A stretch of DNA of 64,000 nucleotides, taken from the IMG/VR virus record IMGVR_UViG_3300046517_002304, positions 124,001 through 188,000 of that record; one strand, written 5' to 3'. Under the pieces are notes generated by a model that was not told the origin of the DNA, searched no databases, and worked only from the letters and a program-made list of their open reading frames with translations. The stretch's first letter is position 1. The number at the start of each line of letters is the position of its first letter. A program made the position numbers and the translations under genes. Below, piece after piece: positions 16,504-23,758 of this stretch. The stretch comes from a virus.

Positions 16504-16719
16504 TTAAGAAAAATCACTTCTAGTCAGTCGTGCTACAACGACATTCTCAGATCCAAGAGCAATTTCTGGTAAAGCGCCTATATCGTTAATAGCTCCAAAT
16601 GAACGACAAGTTGAGCAATTCCCTGCCGCTGTAGGATCATATGGTTTTTGAAATTCTGGCTGACTAGAAAGCCTTTGGTTAATAGATAAGCCGCAACAAC
16701 CCGGGGGAACTAAAGTCAT
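16504..16719 (-). CDS. Small Cys-containing protein, paralogue of its neighbour
   Basis: 71 residues, with PEFQKPYDP followed by a C-x2-C (NCSTC). The neighbour at 16716-16901 carries PEFQRPYNF and CNSC in the same order. The two overlap by 4 bases and are a tandem duplication with divergent ends. No family recognised; they may be small virion proteins or metal-binding adaptors. Confidence 0.6.
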   Translation of the reverse strand: MTLVPPGCCGLSINQRLSSQPEFQKPYDPTAAGNCSTCRSFGAINDIGALPEIALGSENVVVARLTRSDFS

Positions 16720-16901
16720 CTTGTATTTCTTTCAATCAAGATAACTGGCTGCTCCACTATTTCTGGAACAACTACTGGTTTGTCTATCCAAGTAAACATA
16801 TCTCCGCATGAATTACAAGACGGAATAAAGTTATAAGGCCGTTGAAATTCTGGTGCATCAGGCACATTTTGATTACTTTGATTTGGGTCGCAACAGCTCA
16901 T
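16716..16901 (-). CDS. Small Cys-containing protein, paralogue of its neighbour
   Basis: 61 residues: MSCCDPNQ start, PEFQRPYNF, then CNSCGDMF and a hydrophobic beta-rich end (VVVPEIVEQPVILIE). First gene of the two-gene minus-strand unit; its ATG lies 15 bases from the divergent plus-strand start at 16917. Function unknown. Confidence 0.6.
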   Translation of the reverse strand: MSCCDPNQSNQNVPDAPEFQRPYNFIPSCNSCGDMFTWIDKPVVVPEIVEQPVILIERNTR

Positions 16902-16916
16902 ACACTATATATCAAT

Positions 16917-17456
16917 ATGATACGAGACGCTTGTGGAAAACCATATCAGTTATCTGGTTCGCTTCAGATGTTTGATCAGAATAATCCTGATTTGGCCATG
17001 CTTCACTCTATAAATGCCGAGCTATATCGCATATATGGTAGCCCGGCTTTATTCTTTCCTATTTTAATTAATGTTGATAACGTAGACAAGCTTTGGATTG
17101 AAGATAGAACTAAGCTTTGGGCACCAGGCATAGAAATATTTGTTCTATATACGCCACTCCCAGCAGTGTTTCAACAAGGCCAATTTGGTATTGATGGGCC
17201 GATGGATTTGGTTCTTGAAACTCACAACCAATCTTTAATCGCTGCATTGGGACAAGCGCCAAGAATAGGATCTAAAATATTTTTACCACTTAAGCGTGAA
17301 TGGTTTGTCTTAACTGCCGCACAGAACGAAAACTTTGCTCTATGGAATCAATTTGGTATAAATTTAATTTGTCAGAGATTCCAGGAAACGGTTACGGATG
17401 CTAGCGGCTCTCCATCTTTGGCAAACCAAACTACTACTACTTTTAATATTGATTAA
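16917..17456 (+). CDS. Probable virion (neck/connector-type) protein
   Basis: 179 residues from the ATG at 16917; a longer TTG-initiated frame from 16842 would run into the divergent gene and is not used. The sequence is beta-rich with aromatic patches (ALFFPILINVDNVDKLW, FLPLKREWFVL, FALWNQFG). The layout resembles small T4 neck-type proteins but I cannot establish homology. The next gene begins 3 bases after its stop, so the two are cotranscribed. Confidence 0.5.
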   Translation: MIRDACGKPYQLSGSLQMFDQNNPDLAMLHSINAELYRIYGSPALFFPILINVDNVDKLWIEDRTKLWAPGIEIFVLYTPLPAVFQQGQFGIDGPMDLVLETHNQSLIAALGQAPRIGSKIFLPLKREWFVLTAAQNENFALWNQFGINLICQRFQETVTDASGSPSLANQTTTTFNID

Positions 17457-17459
17457 GTC

Positions 17460-17951
17460 ATGGCTATTATAAATAAAGACGGAACCCCATATAGATTAAC
17501 TCATCCTAATCAACTGATGCTTGACCAAAACTTATCAGATGAAAAGTATGAATTACATAACTTTAATGTAAAAGAAATGCCTAAAAAAACACAAATTAAA
17601 CATGAAGTAAGACAGGTTATAATTGAAAAAATTGACCCTGCTACACCACCCGAGTACCAGTTAACTATGTTGAATTGCCTGCCGGCAAAAACGATCCAAG
17701 TAAAAGATGATCTATACGATGAAGTAAAAGTAAAGGTTCAATACGACAAGCCATCTAAAATTAGTTTTTTTATATCTAAGGTAGATGATATTTTATTTCA
17801 GTGCTGGAGCAAAACGCAAATAGGAAAAGATTCTATAATTCATCAAGCTAGGGAAAGGCGCTGGTGGATGGTAAAAGAAATAGGCGAGCAAGAGGGATGG
17901 TATTTTTATTCCTGTATACCTTCTTCAATTACGCCTTACTTTGAGGCATAG
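17460..17951 (+). CDS. Unknown protein, likely structural
   Basis: 163 residues. Central strands KTIQVKDDLYDEVKVKVQYD suggest a beta domain, and the end ERRWWMVKEIGEQEGWYFYSC is aromatic-rich. It follows the neck-type gene by 3 bases, which suggests a shared structural role. No family recognised. Its 3' end overlaps the convergent 85-aa gene by 23 bases. Confidence 0.5.
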   Translation: MAIINKDGTPYRLTHPNQLMLDQNLSDEKYELHNFNVKEMPKKTQIKHEVRQVIIEKIDPATPPEYQLTMLNCLPAKTIQVKDDLYDEVKVKVQYDKPSKISFFISKVDDILFQCWSKTQIGKDSIIHQARERRWWMVKEIGEQEGWYFYSCIPSSITPYFEA

Positions 17952-18186
17952 AAACGTCCGCTTTTATTCCTAGTCTTGCTAGTTCTGCTTTATTTTGTTC
18001 TATGCAAGCTAGATAAGCCGCGCCGTAGAGGTCTGCTATCATTTGGCATAAATTTGTCACATCTTTTTCAGTCACGAATTGCGTTGCCATTCGTTCTATT
18101 AGTTCAGCGTGCGCCGGATACTTATCTTTTAGAATTTCTTTTATGAATTTATGAAGATGTGGCTTATATGGTAGATGAGAAAGCAT
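17929..18186 (-). CDS. Small helical unknown protein
   Basis: 85 residues, mostly alpha-helical (HAELIERMATQFVTEKDVTNLCQMIADLYGAAYLACI). It starts inside the last 23 bases of the DNA methyltransferase gene upstream on the same strand, so translation is probably coupled to it. Could be a small partner of the methylase; not shown. Confidence 0.55.
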   Translation of the reverse strand: MLSHLPYKPHLHKFIKEILKDKYPAHAELIERMATQFVTEKDVTNLCQMIADLYGAAYLACIEQNKAELARLGIKADVSMPQSKA

Positions 18187-18952
18187 TTATTCGTTCTATT
18201 CCTTTGTTAAAGTATTCTTCGTTTTTTTCTATGCAGATAAAGTTTCTTTTAGTGCCTATACAAGCTACGGCGGTTGTCATAGAGCCAGCAGTATTATCTA
18301 GAACTAAATCACCTTCGTTAGTATAGGTTTTAATTAACCACTCAAATAATTCTACTGGTTTTTGTGTTGGAACAGTTGGCCTTGCTTCAGATTTAAACGG
18401 AAGTACGCTGATTGGGTTTTTTAAAGACGTATCTTTGTCCGTAGTCATTTTGTAGACTCCGGTAGACATATTGTTAAATTCACCGACTTGTTTATCCTTA
18501 AATTTTCTCTTATATCTTTTAATAGTTTGCTCTGATGCCGGCAACATTTGTGGGTTATATGTTGGGCTTTGCTTATAAAATATACAGATATTTTCATGCA
18601 TTTTCATTGGCATATACTTAGCTAATTGGAATGAACCACATTTAGTTTTTTGCCATATTAGTTCATATTTGAAATTCTCAATATTACTATTAATTAGCTT
18701 AGTCGTAAACGGTTGCGATGCAGTAAATGCCATAACCCCATTTGGTTTAATCAATCTGTTATAATGCTCCCATAAGCTATGCATAGGTATATTTTCATCC
18801 CATTTTACCCAGGTGGTGCCGTATGGAAGATCACATAAGATGAAATCTATGCTTTTTTCCTGTATATAATGCATAACATTGAGACAATCGCCTAAGCATA
18901 AAGAATTAGGCTGTATGGGGCTTTCCGATGTGTAATCTTTAATTATTTGCAT
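18164..18952 (-). CDS. DNA (adenine-N6 or cytosine-N4) methyltransferase, beta class
   Basis: 262 residues from the ATG at 18952; a TTG-started form from 19012 would add 20 residues and overlap the divergent gene. Motif IV is DLPYGTTW (a DPPY variant) near residues 42-49, before the SAM-binding motif I at the end (LVLDNTAGSMTTAVACI), which is the order of beta-class amino-methyltransferases. The middle LIWQKTKCGSFQLAKYMPMKMHENICIF matches the family as well. No restriction partner is near, so protection from host restriction is the likely role. Confidence 0.85.
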   Translation of the reverse strand: MQIIKDYTSESPIQPNSLCLGDCLNVMHYIQEKSIDFILCDLPYGTTWVKWDENIPMHSLWEHYNRLIKPNGVMAFTASQPFTTKLINSNIENFKYELIWQKTKCGSFQLAKYMPMKMHENICIFYKQSPTYNPQMLPASEQTIKRYKRKFKDKQVGEFNNMSTGVYKMTTDKDTSLKNPISVLPFKSEARPTVPTQKPVELFEWLIKTYTNEGDLVLDNTAGSMTTAVACIGTKRNFICIEKNEEYFNKGIERINAFSSTI

Positions 18953-18988
18953 TATATATAAGGTACAACATATCATAGGGTAAATTGC

Positions 18989-20539
18989 ATGAACTTTACT
19001 GATTTTATACAAGAGACAGATTCGGAATTTTTGTTAGAGGCGAACCCACGTAAGGGCGTCACCGACAAAGCTTTAAGAGTTAAGCTAGTTCCGGACAATA
19101 CTGACCGAGAATTGTTTATGCGATTTTCTGCATCTTTCCCAGATGAAGGGCGTAATCAGAAGGCAAGACAACAATTAGAGAGCATGGGATTGAAGCCGTC
19201 AACTCAGTTGGCCGCGAAAGTCGTGAGGGCCAGATATGCAGTCGCAGCGGCGCACGGCGCAGGCGCTAACCCGCAATTACAGAAAGATGCATCAGAACAT
19301 AATGTATATTTCACACAGCCAAGCGGCGAAACAGCAACTCTAGTTGTTGGAAGCAATGAAATTCCTAATATTAACATCGGGTTTGAATCATTGAAGCATA
19401 AATTAGAAAACTACCCCGTTTCCGATACCGAAACCGGCAATGTTAAAAAGGAATTACCTAGGTTTACGCATCCTACTGTTCAGGGTAAGATTTCGCCACG
19501 AGACACAGAAGGTAATCCTACAAAGGGCAAGCAGACCAATGGTATTAATAAGGCAACATTAGGTATTTCTGGTCATCCATCAGAAGTAGGTTGGTCAATC
19601 GCTTATCACAGAACTGGTGTTAAGGCTAATAAAATGACTCCAGAGGAAGAAAAGTATGCGGAAAAGCCTAGTTCTGTAGACACATCGCAATCGCCAGAAA
19701 TGGGCGATGAAGAGGAGCGAACTAGAGTTAAGAAATTAACCGCTGCCGGTAATAACTACGTTGATAATGTTCTCTTCAACCCAACTGAAATGCCGTCTGA
19801 AATGAATGACTCTGAAGGGAATGAATTAACCAATAAGCAGGTATTGGGAATGATCAAGAATGCTATCCGCAGACAAAATCTAAAGAATGTAGATCCACAA
19901 GACGTTTTGTCAGCATTCGCAATGCAGGTTCGCAATAAGTATGGTGAATTTGAAAATTATGAAAATGCTGAAAAGATGATTAATTCTTTAATTCCTATTG
20001 CGATCCATGATGCGAGAGAAGCATCGGGACATGGTAGAAAAGCCGGGGAAGACTTGACTCACGGTAAAAAATATCAGATGAAGGCAGGAAGCATTGAAGG
20101 CGAAGAAGATCAGGAAACCGGCAAGTTTAAAGGCAAGATGGTTTCTACTGATGATCTTAAGAAGAGACTTGATCTAAGAACTCCTGAATATCAAGGTGAG
20201 CCAGTTCAAGGCGCTGATAAGGAAGCTGAAGTTCCTTACGAACCTCGTCCTCAAAATATTAGAACTTATAAAGCATCTCATAGAAGTCCTGATCAACCTG
20301 ATCAAATAGCGGCAGATATGGCCGCAGAAAAAGAAAATAAGCGAACCAAGGACTTGTATGGAGCCGCTAAGCCAGAAATGCCCAAAGATGACATTGAACG
20401 CGCATCGCCAGAAGAAATGGCCGCACGCCGACAAGAATTTTTGGGTAAGGTGCGCAATCTAGCTGCATCTAATCAGCCAGCGGCAACTCAGCCATCTTCT
20501 GTCCTACAGAGATTGCGACAGAAGTTTAAAGTTGCTTAA
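18989..20539 (+). CDS. Probable internal head protein with capsid-targeting N-terminus
   Basis: 516 residues, hydrophilic and charged. The start MNFTDFIQETDSEFLLEANP resembles the T4 capsid-targeting sequence (MKTYQEFIAEA). It contains IQE (residues 7-9) and LLE (15-17, followed by Ala), both fitting the (L/I)-x-E cleavage rule of T4-type prohead proteases. The remainder is rich in Glu, Lys, Gln and Pro, probably partly disordered, with a helical segment at about 285-345. It would be packaged in the prohead core and trimmed on maturation (inference). Its codon use is more GC-rich and regular than its neighbours, like the other head genes. Confidence 0.65.
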   Translation: MNFTDFIQETDSEFLLEANPRKGVTDKALRVKLVPDNTDRELFMRFSASFPDEGRNQKARQQLESMGLKPSTQLAAKVVRARYAVAAAHGAGANPQLQKDASEHNVYFTQPSGETATLVVGSNEIPNINIGFESLKHKLENYPVSDTETGNVKKELPRFTHPTVQGKISPRDTEGNPTKGKQTNGINKATLGISGHPSEVGWSIAYHRTGVKANKMTPEEEKYAEKPSSVDTSQSPEMGDEEERTRVKKLTAAGNNYVDNVLFNPTEMPSEMNDSEGNELTNKQVLGMIKNAIRRQNLKNVDPQDVLSAFAMQVRNKYGEFENYENAEKMINSLIPIAIHDAREASGHGRKAGEDLTHGKKYQMKAGSIEGEEDQETGKFKGKMVSTDDLKKRLDLRTPEYQGEPVQGADKEAEVPYEPRPQNIRTYKASHRSPDQPDQIAADMAAEKENKRTKDLYGAAKPEMPKDDIERASPEEMAARRQEFLGKVRNLAASNQPAATQPSSVLQRLRQKFKVA

Positions 20540-20541
20540 AT

Positions 20542-21006
20542 TTAGTGTAGTTGGGCCATAGATGAGCGTGAATTAAAAGGCATTACTTTAGATTTAGCTA
20601 ATTTACAAGATTCGATACGGTGAAATCTTCTAGTATCTCCCTTGTATTCGCGAGCAGTAATTCCTATTTCACCAGAAATTAGATCGTGATTTTTAGAGTT
20701 TTCGTGCCATAAGGTTGAGTATGCATTTAAATACCAAAGATCTTTGAAAATTGCGAGAGCATCTGTTTCATTAAATTTAATTATATTTATGCTAAAATAC
20801 GGAACCAAATCTTCCAACTGCTTAAAGGATTGAAACTGTTTTGCATGAGACAAAAGATATCTAAGATTGGTTATAGTCCCATATTCACTGTACTCAATTT
20901 CGGGTAAGTTATTCGGATTATCTGGATTAAATGTTTTGGCATCTAGTCCAGATACTAGTGGTAATGCAGCCAAGCCAGTTAAAATAGCATTTCTTCTAGT
21001 AATCAT
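20542..21006 (-). CDS. Exported protein with Tat-like signal
   Basis: 154 residues. MITRRNAILTGLAALPLVSG has a twin-arginine core (TRRNAIL) and a hydrophobic stretch, like a Tat signal peptide, then a probable cleavage region near SGLDA. The mature part is mixed and of no recognised family. The gene overlaps the end of the GMP reductase gene by 11 bases, so it is translated with it. If real, it would be exported folded by the host Tat system, which is unusual for a phage protein. Confidence 0.6.
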   Translation of the reverse strand: MITRRNAILTGLAALPLVSGLDAKTFNPDNPNNLPEIEYSEYGTITNLRYLLSHAKQFQSFKQLEDLVPYFSINIIKFNETDALAIFKDLWYLNAYSTLWHENSKNHDLISGEIGITAREYKGDTRRFHRIESCKLAKSKVMPFNSRSSMAQLH

Positions 21007-22057
21007 AATTTTCTCCAGAACTTGTATTTTGGTGTATCTTACTCACTTGGACAAATGTTGCACACTTGCCCATATCTTTAATTGACGTAGAGCCTATATA
21101 AGCGCAAGATGAACGAAGTCCACCTAAAACTTCTTGTATAATTTTATTAACAGAACCTTTATACTTTATATTCATTACTGCGCCCTCTGATGCCCGGTAG
21201 TCTTTAATTGAACCATATTTAGATTGCGCATAATGCGTTGACATGCCATACCATGTCATTTCTTTTTTAGAACCATCAGGATTAAGTATCCAGTCAGCGG
21301 ATGAACATTCGTCTGTTCCGGAAAGCATAGTTCCGACCATTACGAAGTCGCCGTTCCCGCCAAACACCTTGCATATATCGCCGGGATACTTGCATCCTCC
21401 GTCACTGCATACTAGTCCTAGTCTTTTTTCACCAGACTTAAGGCCATGAGCAACTTGCGAACATTCTTGTACTGCACTGAATGTTCCATATCCTACGCCG
21501 GTAACTAACCGAGTGCGACATGCCGCCCCAGGGCCTATTTGTATTTTTACTATATCAACACCACCATGAATAATTAACTCTTGGACCATTTCGGGAGTTG
21601 TGATATTTCCTGCGCATATAATAGATTCTGGAAAATGATTTCTCACATCTCTACAGAACCCAACAAAACTTTCCATATATCCATTGGGGACATCAATTAC
21701 AATATTTGGTTGGACCCCAGTTAACTTACGATATGTGATTAACTTGTCAAGTCCTTCTTGTTCTTTGCCTATAGACATCCATAGGTAATCGGTCCCGATT
21801 TCGTTGATATAATCTGCTAGAACTTCAGGATTATAATACTTGTGTAGAACTGTAATAATTTTGTTTTTAGAAAGCTCCCTTGCCATGTCAATAGTCGCAA
21901 TGGGAACCATATTAGATGACATAATTGGAATACAGGTTAGCTCTCTTGGCGAGTGGTAAAACCTAAGCTTGCGCTCCAACGATACATCACTTCTACTATT
22001 TAATGTTGACCTTTTTGGTACCATGAGAACGTCATCAAAGTCAAGCTTAAATTCCAT
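20996..22057 (-). CDS. guaC: GMP reductase
   Basis: 353 residues, about the length of E. coli GuaC (347). It converts GMP to IMP with NADPH, releasing ammonia. Conserved stretches follow the family throughout: DDVLMVPKRSTLNSRSDV at the start, IIAGN-type ICAGNITT, the catalytic loop IGPGAACRTR with Cys180, TGVGYGTFSAV, SDGGCKYPGD, FVMVGTMLSGTDEC, then LGGLRSSCAYIGS. The GuaC-type IGPGxxCxTR loop and absence of CBS domains favour GMP reductase over IMP dehydrogenase. With PRPP synthetase and the deaminase-like gene it forms a nucleotide block. It could shift the guanine pool towards adenine in an AT-rich phage (inference). Confidence 0.9.
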   Translation of the reverse strand: MEFKLDFDDVLMVPKRSTLNSRSDVSLERKLRFYHSPRELTCIPIMSSNMVPIATIDMARELSKNKIITVLHKYYNPEVLADYINEIGTDYLWMSIGKEQEGLDKLITYRKLTGVQPNIVIDVPNGYMESFVGFCRDVRNHFPESIICAGNITTPEMVQELIIHGGVDIVKIQIGPGAACRTRLVTGVGYGTFSAVQECSQVAHGLKSGEKRLGLVCSDGGCKYPGDICKVFGGNGDFVMVGTMLSGTDECSSADWILNPDGSKKEMTWYGMSTHYAQSKYGSIKDYRASEGAVMNIKYKGSVNKIIQEVLGGLRSSCAYIGSTSIKDMGKCATFVQVSKIHQNTSSGENYDY

Positions 22058-22059
22058 TG

Positions 22060-22413
22060 TTATTCCTTATTCGATTCTGAATTGTATAACTTTTCTATTT
22101 CAGAGATTTGGCTGGTTGTCATCCACATAGCCTTGATCCATCTCTTTAGCCGCACATCTTCTATCGGATTTTCTTGCCATTCGGCTAAACGCTTTTTACA
22201 TATCTTTATTAACTTAGAGAATCCGTTTGGAACTCTCTCATAGAAAGATGGGCGTTCCCGATTGATAGGTCCGCTTGTTTTAAGGGTACAGCAATGCTGC
22301 CAAGCAGGATACCAATCCTCATCCTCCATTCTATTCGCGGTTATTTTTTCTCCATTATGGTAGTGAGTATGTTTCGGCGAGACAAAGTCTGAGTATTTTT
22401 TTGCCCATTTCAT
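22060..22413 (-). CDS. Unknown protein
   Basis: 117 residues, basic, with several Trp and a helical C-terminal half (KRLAEWQENPIEDVRLKRWIKAMW). It ends 3 bases before the guaC start and is probably cotranscribed. A CxxLK and His cluster near residues 16-45 could bind metal. No family recognised. Confidence 0.5.
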   Translation of the reverse strand: MKWAKKYSDFVSPKHTHYHNGEKITANRMEDEDWYPAWQHCCTLKTSGPINRERPSFYERVPNGFSKLIKICKKRLAEWQENPIEDVRLKRWIKAMWMTTSQISEIEKLYNSESNKE

Positions 22414-22429
22414 TTTGTCACCCAGAACA

Positions 22430-22528
22430 TCAGCATCGTGGAGCCGGAGAATTAATTACGTCAATCATAGCTATGATGAAGTATATTAACATGGCGATTT
22501 CTAAGATTAGTGTATTGCTGTCGCTCAT
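22430..22528 (-). CDS. Tiny membrane peptide
   Basis: 32 residues, MSDSNTLILEIAMLIYFIIA then MIDVINSPAPRC: one transmembrane helix. A GAGGT ribosome-binding site lies 6 bases before the ATG. It sits 8 bases after the stop of the DUF6356-like gene on the same strand. Short, so uncertain, but the ribosome site and operon position support it. Confidence 0.4.
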   Translation of the reverse strand: MSDSNTLILEIAMLIYFIIAMIDVINSPAPRC

Positions 22529-22536
22529 ATTATACC

Positions 22537-22761
22537 TCAAGCCTTAGGCTTGCTCTTACTATCATTTAAAATTTTGTTTAAATGATAAATGATAGTAGAT
22601 GCAGTGTCTACGAGCACGAAGGGCAAAATAGCGTGAACCATTAAAATGACTGCTGTTATAACCAGCACAACTACTATCTTAAAGGCAAAGATAAGGTGCT
22701 GGAAGTATGTCATTTTTACTTCGTTAAGATGGTTCATTTGCATTATTTGGTCTTTCTTCAT
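22537..22761 (-). CDS. DUF6356-like small membrane protein
   Basis: 74 residues. The segment NHLNEVKMTYFQHLIFAFKI followed by a transmembrane helix containing MVHAILPF and then TASTIIYHLNKIL matches the DUF6356 pattern (short N-terminal helix with YxxH, TM helix with HALLPF, C-terminal helix). The ATG at 22761 overlaps the upstream gene by 38 bases; ATGs at 22743, 22737 or 22713 are also possible. Function of the family is unknown. Confidence 0.55.
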   Translation of the reverse strand: MKKDQIMQMNHLNEVKMTYFQHLIFAFKIVVVLVITAVILMVHAILPFVLVDTASTIIYHLNKILNDSKSKPKA

Positions 22762-22897
22762 TCACAGGATGCGTTTTGTACAATCTTTCACATTGTCTGC
22801 ATTCTCCGTTTGTTCTGGAGAAGTTGCAGAATATGTGATGCGGGGTACCGCCAATTCCGTAAAGCGTTTTTTCTTTTACAGATATTTCAGCTTTCAT
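22724..22897 (-). CDS. Small Cys-containing protein
   Basis: 57 residues: MKAEISVKEKTLYGIGGTPH, then HIFCNFSRTNGECRQCERLY, with three Cys (C-x8-C-x2-C). An AGGGAA ribosome site precedes it, and its ATG overlaps the stop of the 37-aa gene (ATGA). Possibly a small metal-binding protein. Confidence 0.45.
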   Translation of the reverse strand: MKAEISVKEKTLYGIGGTPHHIFCNFSRTNGECRQCERLYKTHPVNEERPNNANEPS

Positions 22898-23007
22898 TTT
22901 TTGTTCCCTAAGCTTTTCCAGTATTTCATTGCAGACGACGAATACAACGGCGATCCCAAGACCATAATTGTAATGATGATCCCCAGCCCCAATAAAAGTT
23001 TAAGCAT
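22894..23007 (-). CDS. Tiny membrane peptide
   Basis: 37 residues, MLKLLLGLGIIITIMVLG followed by a short basic tail (MKYWKSLGNKK). One transmembrane segment or an uncleaved signal. ATGA overlap with the next small gene. Part of a run of five small genes on this strand. Confidence 0.4.
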   Translation of the reverse strand: MLKLLLGLGIIITIMVLGSPLYSSSAMKYWKSLGNKK

Positions 23008-23021
23008 AATTTTGCTTTCTT

Positions 23022-23252
23022 TTAAAGATAAATTCTTAAAACAGTGCCGATAATCATGGGCAGAGAAACGATAATCGCTATAGACGCTACGATTGCTGCT
23101 GCGTATTTGCCACTTCGGTATGGTGGATTATGGGAAACATAAGTATACGGAATTTTGGGTTTGGAATAACCCGATTTTCGTATACTTTTACTTCTGATCC
23201 AGCCATTTCCGCGTGAAACAGACGCAATAAGATTAGAATCAATGAACTTCAT
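23022..23252 (-). CDS. Membrane protein with the LI-S module
   Basis: 76 residues from the ATG at 23252, chosen because MKFIDSNLIASVSRGNGWIR then aligns with the starts of 24765 (MKLINANLIASL) and 51411 (MKIINLDLIKSL). An ATG at 23264 is covered by a TAAATA-type box. The module is followed by a basic Ser/Lys/Tyr stretch and a C-terminal transmembrane helix (AAAIVASIAIIVSLPMIIGTV). The start overlaps the end of the deaminase-like gene. Function unknown; the membrane anchor suggests that the module would face the cytoplasm or periplasm. Confidence 0.55.
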   Translation of the reverse strand: MKFIDSNLIASVSRGNGWIRSKSIRKSGYSKPKIPYTYVSHNPPYRSGKYAAAIVASIAIIVSLPMIIGTVLRIYL

Positions 23253-23670
23253 AGACTTTTTCATATTTATTTCTAAAACTTTTATCAGAATTGCTCCAGT
23301 AAACTTCAGTTATACCGAGAGCATCTAAAATCTGTTGGCAGTCATCACACGGCTTGCTATCCCCAAGTTCCAAGAAGCGGTTTAAGCGAATAATAACAAA
23401 CTTTATGCGATGGTTTATATAAGTGTGTCCCCATAGACGACTTATCGCGTCAATTTCAGCGTGAGTGAAAAGATATTTGGGTTTTGTGTTAAACCTCTTG
23501 GCAAATTTCAAAACACGAGCAGATTCGGTGCTCATGTCATTATATCCAATCGTCAAAAGTTTGTTTTTGCGATAGGTAAACGCAAAATGCCAATTCCGGT
23601 TTAGGGACGTATCGTAAATTTTAGGCAGTAAATTCTGTGCCAGCGTAAGGGATTTCTCAATAATGTACAT
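23239..23670 (-). CDS. CMP/dCMP-deaminase-like zinc enzyme
   Basis: 143 residues. His70-Ala-Glu72 (FTHAEIDAI) and Cys108-x2-Cys111 (KPCDDCQQIL) form the zinc site and proton shuttle of the cytidine/dCMP deaminase superfamily, with the usual following strand (GITEVYWS). dCMP deaminase feeds dUMP to thymidylate synthesis. The substrate could also be CMP, a modified base or RNA. It belongs with guaC and prs in the nucleotide block. Confidence 0.75.
   Translation of the reverse strand: MYIIEKSLTLAQNLLPKIYDTSLNRNWHFAFTYRKNKLLTIGYNDMSTESARVLKFAKRFNTKPKYLFTHAEIDAISRLWGHTYINHRIKFVIIRLNRFLELGDSKPCDDCQQILDALGITEVYWSNSDKSFRNKYEKVYEVH
23264..23271 (-). promoter_or_regulatory. Late-promoter-like box AATAAATA
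   Basis: Lies inside the 3' end of the deaminase-like gene and 11 bases before the ATG at 23252. Its last base is the A of the alternative ATG at 23264, which argues against that start. Confidence 0.35.
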
Positions 23671-23758
23671 AAGCGAGATAATAGCATAAAAATAAGGTTA
23701 CGTCAATGTGAGTTTTGGTCTTGACCAGGCGAATGTTTTGTGATAAAAAGGTCGTAGT

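Noticed and set aside
16842-16916. TTG-initiated extension of the neck-type gene
   Set aside because: It would lie antisense over the start of the divergent Cys-containing gene; ATG at 16917 fits better.
22646-23053. Plus-strand frame of 135 codons
   Set aside because: It is antisense to a run of small minus-strand genes that have ribosome sites and ATGA overlaps; the translation is low-complexity and Phe/Ser-rich.
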